64,000 nt of DNA from Bradysia coprophila (Eukaryota > Arthropoda > Insecta > Diptera > Sciaridae). The stretch covers positions 9,931,739 to 9,995,738 of the forward strand of contig NC_050735.1 in NCBI RefSeq assembly GCF_014529535.1. Reading direction: 5' to 3'. Both the position numbers and the translations under genes were made by a program. The notes under the pieces were generated by a model. That model saw nothing but the letters and a program-made list of their open reading frames with translations. It had not been told where the DNA came from and ran no database searches. Below, one piece after another: positions 36,878 to 54,151 of the stretch. Within the stretch, counting starts at the first letter, position 1; the number at the start of each line of letters is the position of its first letter.

Positions 36878-37099
36878 CAGTAAAATTTAGTTGCAAATTT
36901 GTTTTAGCTGATTTTCAGCTGATCCAGTCATACAAACAAAACTTCTAATCCGTCTTTATCTTTATACGGTTTTACCACCATTCCCCGCGTGCGTAAAACC
37001 ATTCCACCCATATAAAGACGTTTCAGCAGTTCTGTTTGTATTTGTTAACCAGCTAAAAAACCGCTGAAGTTCACGCTAATTCATATCTAAATTTCACTG
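36878..37099. mobile_element. MITE of the TTCAGCTG family, copy 2
   Basis: It starts CAGTAAAATTTAGTTGCAAA and ends ATTTCACTG, with inner blocks TTTTCAGCTGATCCAG and, inverted, GCTAAAAAACCGCTGAAG. It lies only 90 bases from copy 1 and carries an additional inner hairpin (CGTCTTTATCTTTATACGG against CATATAAAGACG). Confidence 0.55.
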
Positions 37100-40042
37100 T
37101 AGTAGTTCTATACAGATTCTGTATTACAGAACCATAAAACAAAAATCTATACACAAATCAATTCATATAACTAATCCAAATATTCTGACTTAACACCATG
37201 ACTGCATGACGCGGTTTATTGACTTTGCATTATAAAAAATCGAACGCATAATTATCGAGACATAATTGAATAAATTATAAGTAATAAAAGATCGTCATCA
37301 TATCACGTCCACCGTGTTATCATCTTTATTTCGTTAATTATGCCTTGTGAAATTACCATTTTAAATTGCTTCGTGAAACGCATCATTGACACGAGTTTGG
37401 ATAACTGTTTATTCGTTTCAAGTTCAATGGCCCGGCCACAACATTTCGTTGATGCATCAAAAAATATTGTTTGAATGATCTCTTCTAGAGTGATCTGACT
37501 GGGGGGAACCTAAGTATTATTTACCTTCTTCCACTATCAAAATTGAGCATGTCATCCTTTTAAATAAATCGATCGGACCTAGTTGCAAAAACGAAAATTT
37601 TTAATTGATTTAACAGATTGACTAGCAGATTTTATGCCTTTCAAAACTTGTTTAAAAGTCAAATAATTATATTTACCTGCTGATTACTCGACTCACTCAC
37701 TTACTGTGATTCTTAACGTCTTTATTCACTTTAAAAATTGAAATTAAAAAAACCCGCAATTGCCTTAAAGAACGGCTATAAAATCGAAGCCACGAGTTGG
37801 TAATATTTTAGAACTATAATTATTAATCTATTTTTAAGCATTCAATTCAACCCATATATACCTCTTTAGTAGGCACATCGTTCGTATACCTAATATAGAT
37901 ACAATGCATACCATACACTTACAGACAAAGGCATAACATCTGGTAAATTCCCAATCAATAGCTAGCATTCATCAGATCGGCGAAAATTGATTAAATATAC
38001 AAAAATTGATGCACGATATGCCCAGATATGAAATTTATGGCTTTACTGGTCAACGGTATACTTAACGTAATTGTAAAACATTCAAGTATATTCTATAGTG
38101 ACAGAGAGTTCAAAATATATCAATAAATCGTGAAAAACCGCGAGACATCAATTATACGCGATTGGCTTTTTTTGTCTGTTGTTGTTATTCTTTTATTTCT
38201 TATTGGTTTGTGGATTAATGGAATGACTTTTCGTCATGGGAAAGCGAGATCGAAAAGTGATCGTTTGTGTGATGGTCGAAACGATCTGACAAATGCCTTT
38301 TTTTTTATATTCAACTTCCGTATACAATATCGCCACAAAAAAGTTGCTCTTTGCTTTGATGCATTTTTCATGGGGAAGTCAAACATTTGGTTCAATTATC
38401 ACAACCACGAGCAATAAATGACTTTTTACAAGCAATTGATCAATATCACATACAACTAAAAAAAAATCTTTTTTTGGTGCCTTGCGGTCAGAAAACGACT
38501 CATTACCATCCCACTCGGTTTTTCACATTTTCTGGCTGCAAAACAACAAAGCACTGTCTTCCTGGGAAATTGTTTGTTTCGACGTCTGAGATGTATGTCA
38601 TATTTCCGAAGGAGATGAATGCATCCCATATGTCGAACCAAAAAAAATTCTAGCAAGACAGCACGGTACTTTGTTGTCTTGCCACACGCCTCAACAAAAA
38701 TTGTCCAAGCGAGACAGTAATGTACTATTGCTATTCAGTCACGTGTTATGTTATCACAGATATGTTGTCCCCTAAATATTATGTTAGGTGGTTTTTAAAG
38801 GTATGTATATTACCATAGTTAGATGTTACCCGGAATTAATGGAACCAAAACATGAGCTTTTCTTTTTATCATAGTGGATCAGTTGAATTATTTAATAAAT
38901 AATTAACCGGCGCACACTATAGAGTGTGAAATCAGTTAATTCGCTTAATTATAATTTAATCGCCACTTTGTTTTTCTGACACCAACCGTATTAATCGCAA
39001 GATGCAAAGAGCGTATAATTGGACTTATGTAATTTATTTTCTTTTGTGAATTTTTTAAGTCTTTTTATGGAGTATTTGGATATTAGATAATGTTACAGCA
39101 GTCGTTCTACATATGGTAAAAATTTCGTAAACAAAATTTGATGCTCCAATACCTTGCATCTGTTGGATCTGTAGCTTGTTGTGTTCCAGTACCGATTAGT
39201 TATTCTATGCTTGCTTAAGAGCGTACAAGGGTTTAGCTGTGGACATATTTTTGATTTAATTTCGTCAAAACAAAAAGGAATTTAAAAAAAAGGAAAACAT
39301 ATTTTCGTGGTCAGTGACATAAAGAACGGTTTTGATATAGCAACTTATGTGATCATTCTCGATGTACTGCCGAAAATATGTACCTAAAGTGGATTTTTTT
39401 TTTGCCTTGCAGACGTGTTTTAATTGTGAAAATCAAGTAATTTTATAAATGCGAAAACACATTTCTGTTAAGTAAGGTTCAAATTAACCGTTAATCATCT
39501 TTTTGCTGTATTTCATCTCTTGAATCCCGAGAAATATGTTCCTAAACATGCCCTATTTTTTCGCAATTTTGGATCTTGTCCGAAGCTAAACCCTTGTACC
39601 CTCTTAAGTCTGAATAAGAAACACTCAAACCAAAATGGTCCAATAAGGTTATTGTTGTTAACACTACTAGTGTTACCACACTAGGCAAATTTTTTTAAAG
39701 TTCTTGAATTTTCACTGATTCACTGGGTTAGATGAAGCTAAGATCCTGAGTATACAAATCGCTATTGATCTCAATAACCCCCAGATTCCGATTCAACTTT
39801 TTAAAAATTGAAGTCGGTATCACGATGGTTGCTGTTGGCTAGAGTTTAAAACACATGTCAGTTATTGTTAAACCAGTATTCAGCATTCATGAAGAATCTA
39901 AGGAACCAACTGAATACTCAGGCCACCGACCCCTATCTAAATATGACAAAATTGTGTTGCCTAGTGATCGAACCATTTTTCCATTTATATGCAGAAAAAT
40001 GAATTTTCCATTCTTTTTTTTACAGCAGATTAGAGCTACCTG

Positions 40043-46262
<6,220 letters not shown>

Positions 46263-46460
46263 AATGCAGTAACAAATGGAATTTGATGAATTTTATTTTG
46301 CTTGATAATAAGATTGTTTGATTAAGTTTTCACGAAAAAAGAAAAGATAAAATAAAATGCCCCACAACCAATAACCGTGCCGTTTAACCTAAATAATCAT
46401 GTCAGTGTTTGTCACGGAGTCAATGTTTGTTGCGGTTTTTCATTGAGTCAATTGCTGAAC

Positions 46461-47587
46461 CTATATTTCCCTTACCACTATGAGTTGGTAGCGGTCGCTC
46501 CCGAGAGTCTTTCTTCTTAGATTTTTCAAGTTTTCGCCGTTGTTAGCCATTTGATCTGGGGAAGAAGCTTCGTTTTGATCAGGAATACCACTTGCACTGG
46601 GTGGAGTCTCGGTTTGACCACTTGCACTGGGTGGAGTCTCGGTTTGACCACTTGTAGTGGGTGGGATCTCGTTTTGACCATTTGCATTTGGAGGGGTTTG
46701 TAAATCTTCAGCGGTACCTTGTGTTGGCACAACAAACGACTGTGAATATTGTTGATAGTACATGGATGGATAATTAGAGTACTTGTTTGCTTGATTTTGT
46801 ACTCCATCAACCCCAGCATTTGTTCGATTGTTCAAGCTCATACTGTTAACTCGGTTGGTCCATTGTTCATCTCCCATAATATTGCTAGTACCCATGCCAT
46901 TAGAAAAGCCATTATCCCATCCATTGCCTGAATTAGAACCGCTTTGCATTCCGTTATTTGATCCATTCGAAAAGCTACTAACCCATCCACTGCTCGAATT
47001 GGGTACACTCCCCATTCCGTTATTCGGTCCACCATTAAAGCCATTCATCCATCCACTACCCGAATTGGACACGCTTCCCATTCCGTTATTAGGCTGACGA
47101 TTAAAGCCATTCATCCATCCATTGCCCGAATTCGAACCACTTTGCATACCGTTATTTGATCCATTCGAAAAGCTACTAATCCAGCCGCTACTCGAATTGG
47201 ATACACTTCCCATTCCGTTGTTAGGTCCACCGTTATAGCCATTCATCCATCCACTACTCGAATTGGATACACTTCCCATTCCGTTATTTGCCCCACTCGT
47301 AGCGCCACTTATCCAGCTATTGCTCGAATTAGATACGCTACCCATACCATTCCCGATATCAGTGGCATTGGTGCCGATCGGAACGTATTCGGACCGATCT
47401 ATATCGAAACCGTTTATTTGTCCTGACCACTGGGAAATCGGTTTATCATTATTTCGTAAAGGTACCGAAACAACATCTGCAAAAACAAACAATGTTAAAC
47501 ATTATAAGTATCAGTGATACGGAATGTCTTACCTTGGACCAAGCATAAAGACATGGTACAGAGGACAACGCTAAATTCTTTAAACAT
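46461..47587 (-). CDS. Secreted 22-residue repeat protein, unrecognised
   Basis: Exon 1 (47587-47533) encodes a signal peptide (MFKEFSVVLCTMSLCLVQ) and exon 2 (47476-46461) the rest; together they give 356 residues. After SVPLRNNDKPISQWSGQ come seven tandem 22-residue repeats of the type NNGMGSVSNSSSGWMNGF plus four residues. Repeats 2-4 and 5-7 form two copies of a three-repeat block in which the third member reads NNGMQSGSNSGNGW. A spacer follows, then decapeptide repeats (SGQTETPPSA) and a charged C-terminus ending RYQLIVVREI. Gly, Asn, Ser and a regular Trp suggest a structural secretion such as silk, glue, eggshell or cuticle matrix, but I recognise no family. It has a near-ideal TATA box and converges on Gld, with 198 bases between stop codons. 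Confidence 0.8.
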
Positions 47588-47675
47588 TTCGAGTTTCGTG
47601 TTCTTTTTCCTAATAGACGGACTCGCGTAATGGACGAAGTCAAAAATTGTTTTGATAACAGGTAGCAGAATGCTC

Positions 47676-47683
47676 TTTATATA
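47676..47683 (-). promoter_or_regulatory. TATA box of the 22-residue repeat protein gene
   Basis: TATATAAA on the minus strand lies 88 bases before the ATG at 47587, predicting transcription from about 47650 and a short leader of some 60 bases. Such compact TATA promoters are usual for abundantly expressed secreted products. Confidence 0.55.
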
Positions 47684-48424
47684 CCAAGACCAAGACATGC
47701 ACTAATCAACGCGGGTTATAATTGAAAGTAATACCAAAATTAGTACAATTAGGCAACTAATGCTCCCATAATTGTTCAATTTTCACTTATAATTGCACTG
47801 GCGTGTGCGCGTACAGTTGGAAATTGGGCCAAAAACGATTTTAACAATTGGAATAATTATTGTTACGCATGCAATTTTTCAACATTTTTCGAACGTAATT
47901 TGAGTAACGCGAGCATTTGCAAAAGTTAAATTTAATCAGCCTAGTCCATTCTCCATTATATCGTGTTAGAAATAGAAGAACATGAATGAAGAAGCACGTA
48001 TAACTTCAAATACTTGGAATGTAAATCATGAACCATATAAATCTAGGCGAAGAAGGAATGGTTGGTTTTTGGTTTGATCGTGCATTGTGAGGTAGTTCCT
48101 TTAATCGCAACTGAGTACTGAGGCCATCTTTTGTTGGACCCATTGTGATTTTCCTCAGAAGAAGGAATACTGCAGTGCAGAGATAAAAAAAAGCGAGTTT
48201 CTTTTATAAGAATAACTGCCGGTATCGAGGAATCTCGCGCAGAGCAAGATTCCTGCTCTAGGGTGGAATTTCACTCACATTTTTTTTCAAGCACCAACTC
48301 GAACAAAAAATCGAATAGAATAGAATTCTTTTGCAGAAAGCTATCCCAAAAATAGAATATTTTCCTTTTATAGTTATTTAGAGTTTGTTTCTTCTACATT
48401 GAGTACGCTAACATTTCTAAATTT

Positions 48425-48672
48425 GACATCGGGGAATCTGTCACACGCGATCATAGTATGCACCCTTTTATTACATGTAACGAAAAGTCATAACTGTGCC
48501 AGATTTGCCCCTTAGAGGTGAATCTCATTATCTGAGATTGGACTAAGCCAACGATTGGACTAAAAGCCTATATCGTCTAATATATATCGTATATCGTTTT
48601 ACTTCTAATAACTCAGTGAAGAGTATACCTGAAGTGAACCATCAATTTGTATGGTGTGCCAGATTACCCCAC
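48425..48672. mobile_element. Probable MITE of the TGGCACAC family
   Basis: ACATCGGGGAATCTGTCACAC at the left is matched inverted by GTGTGCCAGATTACCCCACT near 48655. A second possible right end (CTGTGCCAGATTTGCCCCTT) lies at about 48500-48520. The ends match the family seen at 3883 and 52927. The interior is different, so this is a diverged or rearranged copy. Confidence 0.45.
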
Positions 48673-49109
48673 TCCAGTTCGCACCCATTTCCAAAATTTC
48701 GAAGATTCAAGAAACATGTATGGACGCGAGATTCCTACACTAGAGTATGAATCTCGCACGGTGGAGGTTCCTTTTTTCATTACATAAACGTGTGGATTTT
48801 GCGCTCCATGGATCGTGAAAGTCATACCAGCACATAGCTTGGAAATAAAAAATGTTTTATCAGCTTATAACGATAATCCTCCAGTGCAAAACTTTTTATC
48901 TCGATATATCTGTTCTCGGCAGACAAAATTGGGTACCCATTTCATTTGCCTTCGGATCGGTATATAAATTCCAAATCATCAAAATAAACATTTTGGACAG
49001 AGGTGAATTGTCTGCTAGAAAATGTTTCATGCACCTGACCAGATTTGATTTGAGCCAAGGACGTTTAGCATATCAGCCAATACTCTTCAGCCATTACAAG
49101 AAGAATAAA

Positions 49110-49308
49110 ACCACGTCAGAGTAAAATAAACCAGGCAGGAGCGGTTCATTTTCGAAATGTCAAATAAGGGACCTAATAATAAAAATGAACTCAACTGAAC
49201 ACTGACATAAATTGAAAAATTTTATTCGCAAAAAATATAGGGCTACTAGATTATTCAGGTCCCTAGTCAAATCAGCATTCCTGCCTGGTTAACTTTACTC
49301 TGTCGTGA
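49110..49308. mobile_element. MITE with CCAGGCAGGAGCG ends
   Basis: AACCACGTCAGAGTAAAATA then AACCAGGCAGGAGCG is inverted at the right (CATTCCTGCCTGGTTAACTT, then TACTCTGTCGTG). The interior includes ATAGGGCTACTAGATTATTC and AGGTCCCTAGTCAAATCAGC. The same interior occurs in reverse at about 26278-26462, which confirms a dispersed family. Confidence 0.65.
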
Positions 49309-49999
49309 TAAAACAAATCTCCATCGGATTAAAATAAGTTGTTGAGCTCTTTAATCTTTAGCAGTCCCTAACAAATCGAAAATGATACCACTAGGATCTA
49401 GAAAATTTAAAAAAAAAGACTCATAACAAAAATTTTCACCTTAGGATGTATAGCAACATGGCGTTGGTTTCATGGCGTTGGTTTCGAGTCGGTACTAGTG
49501 AAATCTTGGCTTCTAACTTCAATTTGCAGTTGATCTGGAAATCAAATAGGACCTGATCTAACTATAGGCTAAGCATTCAATTTAAATCAAATTTATTGAT
49601 AAATGGGACATTGAACTTTTGACATTTTTTGTATTTTGATTAAGAATGTTATTGTAAACAAAAAATTGTTCTACACTATTACAGAATTTTCAAGTTTTGT
49701 ACTTTTAATTCATATTTGAATTACGGCTACGACCCAAATTCAACCTAAAAGCAAACCTTTTTCGTGAGAGAATTAAGAAAAAATGACATGAGAAGAAAAG
49801 AGAGGCATATAGAGACGTATAGTCTTTTTTATGTTTGACTGATCCTTGAAAATCAGAAAACAATTAATTAAAAATATAAATGTTTATAATTTTGCGATAG
49901 TTTAGAATAATTTGTTGCTTAGAATAATGTTGTCTATCGAAATTATTGAAACTTCAGTCCCCCATTCAGCTTCCGTTCGGCGTCAATCATAATATCGAA

Positions 50000-51732
50000 G
50001 GGAAATCTTTTTTTGTCAGCAAAATTATTCTTTTTTTGCAGCAAAATTATTTTTTTTATCAGCAAATTTATTCTTTTAGTTCAGCAAATTTATTGCTATT
50101 GTGACCAAATTTAATTCTTCGTCTGCAAATTTATTTTTTTGAAGCAGCAAATTTAATCTTATTTTGTCAGCACATTTATTTTTTTGCAATCTGCAAAATT
50201 AAATATTTTTTTAGCTATTTTTTAGCAGCAAATTTATTTATTTCTATCAGCAAAGTTAATACCTTTGTCAACAAATTTATTTATTCGTCATCAGCAAAAT
50301 TAATTGTTTACTTTAGCTATTTTTTAACAGCAATTCTATTGATTTGCAACAGCAAATTTATTCTACTTTTGTCAGCAGATTTATTTCTTGTCATAAGCAA
50401 AATTAATTGTTTATTTTAGCTATTTTTTATCTATTTTTGGTGAAATGGATTTTCATATATGCTTTTCGTCACTAGTGGTGAAATGGACACCAAAACCCAA
50501 TGCTTATCGAGCAACACCTCTAACCATTCGGCTATTGAGATATATAATCGCAGTGTAACAATTTTCAAAAGTTCATTTTTCGCAGCTGGTTGCAGAAAAC
50601 GTTGTATGCAACACGTTGTGAAAGTGGTAGGTCACATGCTTCGGTCGCTTCGCACGTTTGATAACATTACATCTAGTGACACAAACTACCACTTTTCGCA
50701 ACTAGCTGCAGAAATTACTATTTCACGTCTTACGTCAACGTAAATAGTTATTGACACTACACGGACAATTCATTTCTTTTTACGAAATGGATACCAATTT
50801 TCATTGCACTTAAAAAGCGTTTTAACACGCCGAGCGATCCGGCCCATTGCCCCGGAGCGAAGCGGAGGGCCGCAATGCGAGCCGGGCGCCGGAACGGTGT
50901 CGGTAACTTAGGAGTTAATTTTTTTTCTCTCGCATCGTCTAATAATTAGTCTGTGTAATTCATTGCCCATAAAGAGCGTTTTAACACGCCGAGCGATCCG
51001 TAAACTTAGTTAAAGTGAAATTATTATGAAAGGTGTGCAAATTACGAAGCCCCATTCAAATCGAGGGATAAATGCTTTTTTAGGCACTAGGTGTGTAGAT
51101 TGTCACTCGATACCGCAGGTCGAGCGTGACAATACACATCGTGTGCCTAAAAGATCTATCACCGTTGTGTACAACGTTTTTCGCAATAAAGGCAACGGAA
51201 AGTTCTACTTTTCGTCGCTTGTTGAGTTGACGTTTTCGTGTTAGTGGTGTTAGTGATATAATTTTATATGTCCTACTGCGGGACATATGCTGATTGAAGA
51301 TAGTAATTTTCCTACTTATAAAAAAATAAATTTGCAATTGAAACACTAATAAATTTGCTGACAAAAAGCAATAACTTCGAGGTATTAATTTTGCTGTTCG
51401 AAGGCATTAAAAGTGCATATTACAAAACAATAAATTTGCTGACTACAAAGTAATAAATTTGCTGCCAGGGATTTGCTGCAAAAGAATTATTTTTGCTGCT
51501 TAAAGTCAGTAATATTGCTGCTCAGAAAGCAATAAATATGCTGTTCGAGTACTAATAAGTTTGCTGAAAATAAGACTAATTTTGCTGATACAAAACACTA
51601 AATTTGCTGATAAAAAAGATTAAATTTGCTGCTAAAAAAAATAAATTTGCAGAAAAAAAGAATAAATTTGCTGATGAAATAAATAATTTTGCTACTAAAA
51701 GAATAAATTTGCTGACAAAAAAATAGATGCCT
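50000..51732. mobile_element. Foldback-type transposon, copy B, with tandem-repeat arms
   Basis: AATATCGAA flanks the element exactly (49991-49999 and 51733-51741); the match extends one base further to TAATATCGAA if the last T is counted. The ends are imperfect inverted repeats (GGGAAATCTTTTTTTGTCAG against, on the minus strand, GGCATCTATTTTTTTGTCAG). Each arm, about 440 bases left and 420 right, is an array of some 17 units of about 22 bases. Each unit has a conserved AGCAAATTTATT and a variable 10-base spacer. The centre contains the GC-rich 159-base unit also found in copy A, plus a small foldback at about 51080-51155. Frames at 50459-50743 and 51026-51244 resemble no transposase. Same class as 2008-2881, with a different arm repeat. 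Confidence 0.75.
50808..51000 (+). repeat. GC-rich 159-base unit (1.2 copies) in foldback B
   Basis: A full unit (50808-50966) is followed by the first 34 bases of another, broken off after GCCGAGCGATCCG at 51000. The sequence is nearly the same as at 2281-2439, with the same period. It is the only GC-rich part of the element and can form the same stem-loop. Confidence 0.75.
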
Positions 51733-52373
51733 AATATCGAATTGCGAATTCTATGACCTGTCCCGTGATAAAAGATTTGTTTACCCCAATTTAAGCATTC
51801 AAATTTTTATTCAAAATTATATGAATTATCTGTGCATCGTATCGCATAAAACGAAGGATGTAAGTGTTCGAAATCTTAAGTTATTTTCTAAGACAAACGT
51901 TCATGATGAAGCGTTACATATATCATCTACTAGTAGATCAAATTCATAGGAATGATGCAAGATACTGTAAGAAAAGCCAGACCAAATTCAGAATAATCCA
52001 AGATGTTTTAAGAAAAGCCTGATAGATTTCGAACTATTTTACTTTAAAGGTTCGTTAGTCACGGGCATCATAACATTGTGATAGACTTGATTCTAGGCTT
52101 TTTTCTTCTTCCTACTTTCCTAGCATTTTGTATTTGACTTTCAAAACAAACAAGAAAGCGTTGAAGGGTTAATTAAAGTAATTTGTTTTAAAATAGCGAC
52201 AAGGTTCCCTTTCTACTAACAGAACGATGCATGTAATATTCATTGTAGTAATCACATTTTCCAACAAACAAGAAATAAAAAATTATTTAACTTCATATTG
52301 TGGCCAGAATTACTCATAACCAGCAGGGTATTAATGGTGGTTAATCAATTAATTTATGTTAATGTCGAGGCGC

Positions 52374-52380
52374 TATAAAA
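52374..52380 (+). promoter_or_regulatory. TATA box of the astacin gene
   Basis: TATAAAA lies 210 bases upstream of the ATG at 52584. It predicts transcription from about 52405 and a leader of roughly 180 bases. Confidence 0.5.
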
Positions 52381-52583
52381 CCGAAATACTGTTTATTGTT
52401 AACTGTTAATTAGTATTCAATGCGCCGCAGTAAAACCATACTGATAATAGGACAACAATGAAACTTCTGTGATATCAATGAAAAGTGTGAATAATATAAA
52501 TACTTTAAAACTAGTCTAACCGTCAGTACGTGCCTTCGTGCATTCCCGATCTGTAGTTACACTTTAAATTTCGCAATTTCAAA

Positions 52584-54019
52584 ATGAAATTCTCAACCAC
52601 TTGGCTTGCTGTCATAATCCTGGTTACCGTTACAATGGACACGGCTTCCAGTAAAAGTTTACCCCAAAGCGATTATATCGATTTATCCAGTTATGGAACG
52701 CGAATGTTTGGTGTGCCCTCCAGAGAAGTCGGAGTAGAGGTTGCTAATTGGAATCCCGATCAGAATCGGGGCAACCCAGAAGAATTGGGCACTTACTTAG
52801 AAGGTGATATCTTATTTCCCAGTCCAAAGTCTAGAAATGGATTAATTGACGAGACAACCCGTTGGCCGAATGCCACAGTACCATTTGAAATTGTTGGTGA
52901 CTTTGGTAAATTTTTAAACATCCGATGGCGTGGGGTAATTCGGCACACGGTGCTAAAACAACGCATTTTTCAACTACGTAAAAGGTGAACTCGCACACGA
53001 TTTTTCGTTACCAAAAGTTTGTAAAAGGAGTCATTAAGTCGATGACATGGCTAAAAAGCATTTGCGGCAATAAACTTGCGTGTGCGAGTTCACCTTTTAC
53101 GTAGTTTAAAAGTGCGTTCTTTTGGCATTGTGTGCCAGTATTCCCCGATGCCCATCCGATTAACATTAAACCAATTAAACCGGGCACTCGTTTAGATGCT
53201 AGGCAAATGGATACGTTAGAGAAAGCGATCAATGCTTATCATGAAAACACATGTCTTAAGTTTACGCCCAGAACGTCTTCCGACACGGATTATATTTCGA
53301 TTCAGGGCACGGATTCGGGATGCTGGTCTAGCGTTGGTCGCGTAGGCGGGCGACAGGTGAATACTGAATACGTTCTGTCGCGTTTGATTTCGTCAAATAA
53401 TCTTGATTTTGGCGTCTTCAATTGTATAGGTGGTTAACTTACAAAAAAATGGTTGCATGTCTACAGTCGGAACACCCATTCATGAACTGATGCATGTAGT
53501 GGGCTTTAAACACGAACAGACTCGCGAGGATCGTGACGATTTTGTTGAAATTGTCCGAGACAACATAAAACCAGGATACGAAAATAATTTCGAGAAGGCA
53601 GATCCTGGAACGACAAGTGGCTTTGGAACGTCATACGATTACGGCAGCGTGATGCACTACTCGGATCTTGCCTTTTCGAAAAATGGTGAACCAACAATTG
53701 TGAATAAGGTGCGTTATGTCTGATCGAATTGACTCTAAACAGGCTACAAGTATAACTGTTTGGTCATTTTTTCTTAATTTAGAAAAAACTCAATGGCAAA
53801 ATGGGTCAGCGGCATGGATTTGCTAAAAGTGACATTAAAAGGATCAACAATATGTACAACTGTAAGATGACAACAGCATCATCCGGTTATAAGCTAATTG
53901 TTAAACTGACTCAATCTGTTAGCGGCGGCATCAATGACATATTAAGTATGATAGTACCCACTAATAGTGACACGACACGTACGTCCGAAACACGAAATAT
54001 CAAAAAATCAATGCGATAA
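52584..54019 (+). CDS. Astacin-family zinc metalloprotease (M12A), secreted
   Basis: Four exons (52584-52905, 53196-53356, 53430-53708, 53783-54019) give 332 residues. A signal peptide (1-22) and a propeptide (to about residue 90, with YLEGDILFP) lead into the catalytic domain, starting near RWPNATVPFEI. The zinc site HELMHVVGFKHE is at 179-190 and the Met-turn SVMHY at 234-238, so the enzyme should be active after propeptide removal. There is no EGF or CUB domain; a short Ser/Thr-rich tail follows MYNC. Such enzymes are typical of insect gut digestion or reproductive fluids. Intron 1 is 290 bases only because a 226-base MITE is inserted in an original 56-base intron; reading straight into it gives a false stop. 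Confidence 0.92.
52927..53152. mobile_element. 226-base MITE inserted in astacin intron 1
   Basis: An exact 8-base duplication CATCCGAT (52919-52926 and 53153-53160) flanks it. The ends GGCGTGGGGTAATTCGGCAC and GTGCCAGTATTCCCCGATGC are imperfectly inverted. An inner inverted pair (AACTACGTAAAAGGTGAACT) is also clear. Removing it with one duplication leaves an ordinary 56-base intron. It belongs to the family of 3883-4254. Confidence 0.85.
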
Positions 54020-54037
54020 TAGTACATTGAATGACAA

Positions 54038-54135
54038 GGGGCGAAAGTAAAAAAATTCAACCGTGTGCGAGAGTTGGAGCCCGCGCCGAAGGCAAGGGCT
54101 CTAATCGCACAGGTTGAATTTTTTTACTTTTGGCC
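54038..54135. repeat. Foldback element just after the astacin stop
   Basis: GGGGCGAAAGTAAAAAAATT and, inverted, AATTTTTTTACTTTTGGCCC form the outer arms. The inner parts CGTGTGCGAG/CGCACAGG and GAGCCC/GGGCTC also pair, closing on a GCCGAAGGC hairpin. It lies within 20 bases of the stop codon and so is probably part of the 3' UTR. Confidence 0.6.
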
Positions 54136-54151
54136 CGAGTCGTTCATACTA

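Larger units (their letters stand above)
30221..40042. other. Long geneless interval with palindromes and MITEs
   Basis: Apart from the items listed separately (34501-35002, 36641-36788, 36878-37099, 33358-33390), this is AT-rich sequence. An ATG frame of 107 codons at 30934-31257 and hydrophobic frames near 34220-34500 and 38130-38417 do not match any family I know. The interval may hold the missing first exon of the Ly6 gene or distal regulatory sequence of Gld. Confidence 0.45.

Noticed and set aside
38130-38417. 95-codon frame with a membrane-like hydrophobic segment
   Set aside because: No ATG at its start, stop codon immediately upstream, no homologue recognised; AT-rich sequence easily gives hydrophobic frames.
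39855-40042. Frame just upstream of the Gld start as an alternative N-terminus
   Set aside because: The N-terminus encoded from 40043 matches known Gld closely, and an acceptor-like TTTACAG lies just before it, so the upstream frame is probably intron or 5' UTR.
46526-47517. Plus- and minus-frame shadows over the repeat protein with Pro- and Leu-rich repeats
   Set aside because: They arise because the coding repeats are 66 bases long and stay open in other frames; only the frame with a signal peptide and splice sites is supported.
50459-51244. Two frames in the centre of foldback B as possible transposase fragments
   Set aside because: No DDE or zinc-finger motifs; part of the second frame is a small hairpin repeat.
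52905-52988. Apparent premature end of the astacin protein within the first open frame
   Set aside because: A GT donor at 52906 and an acceptor at 53195 remove the MITE-bearing intron and restore the family sequence, so the gene is not broken.
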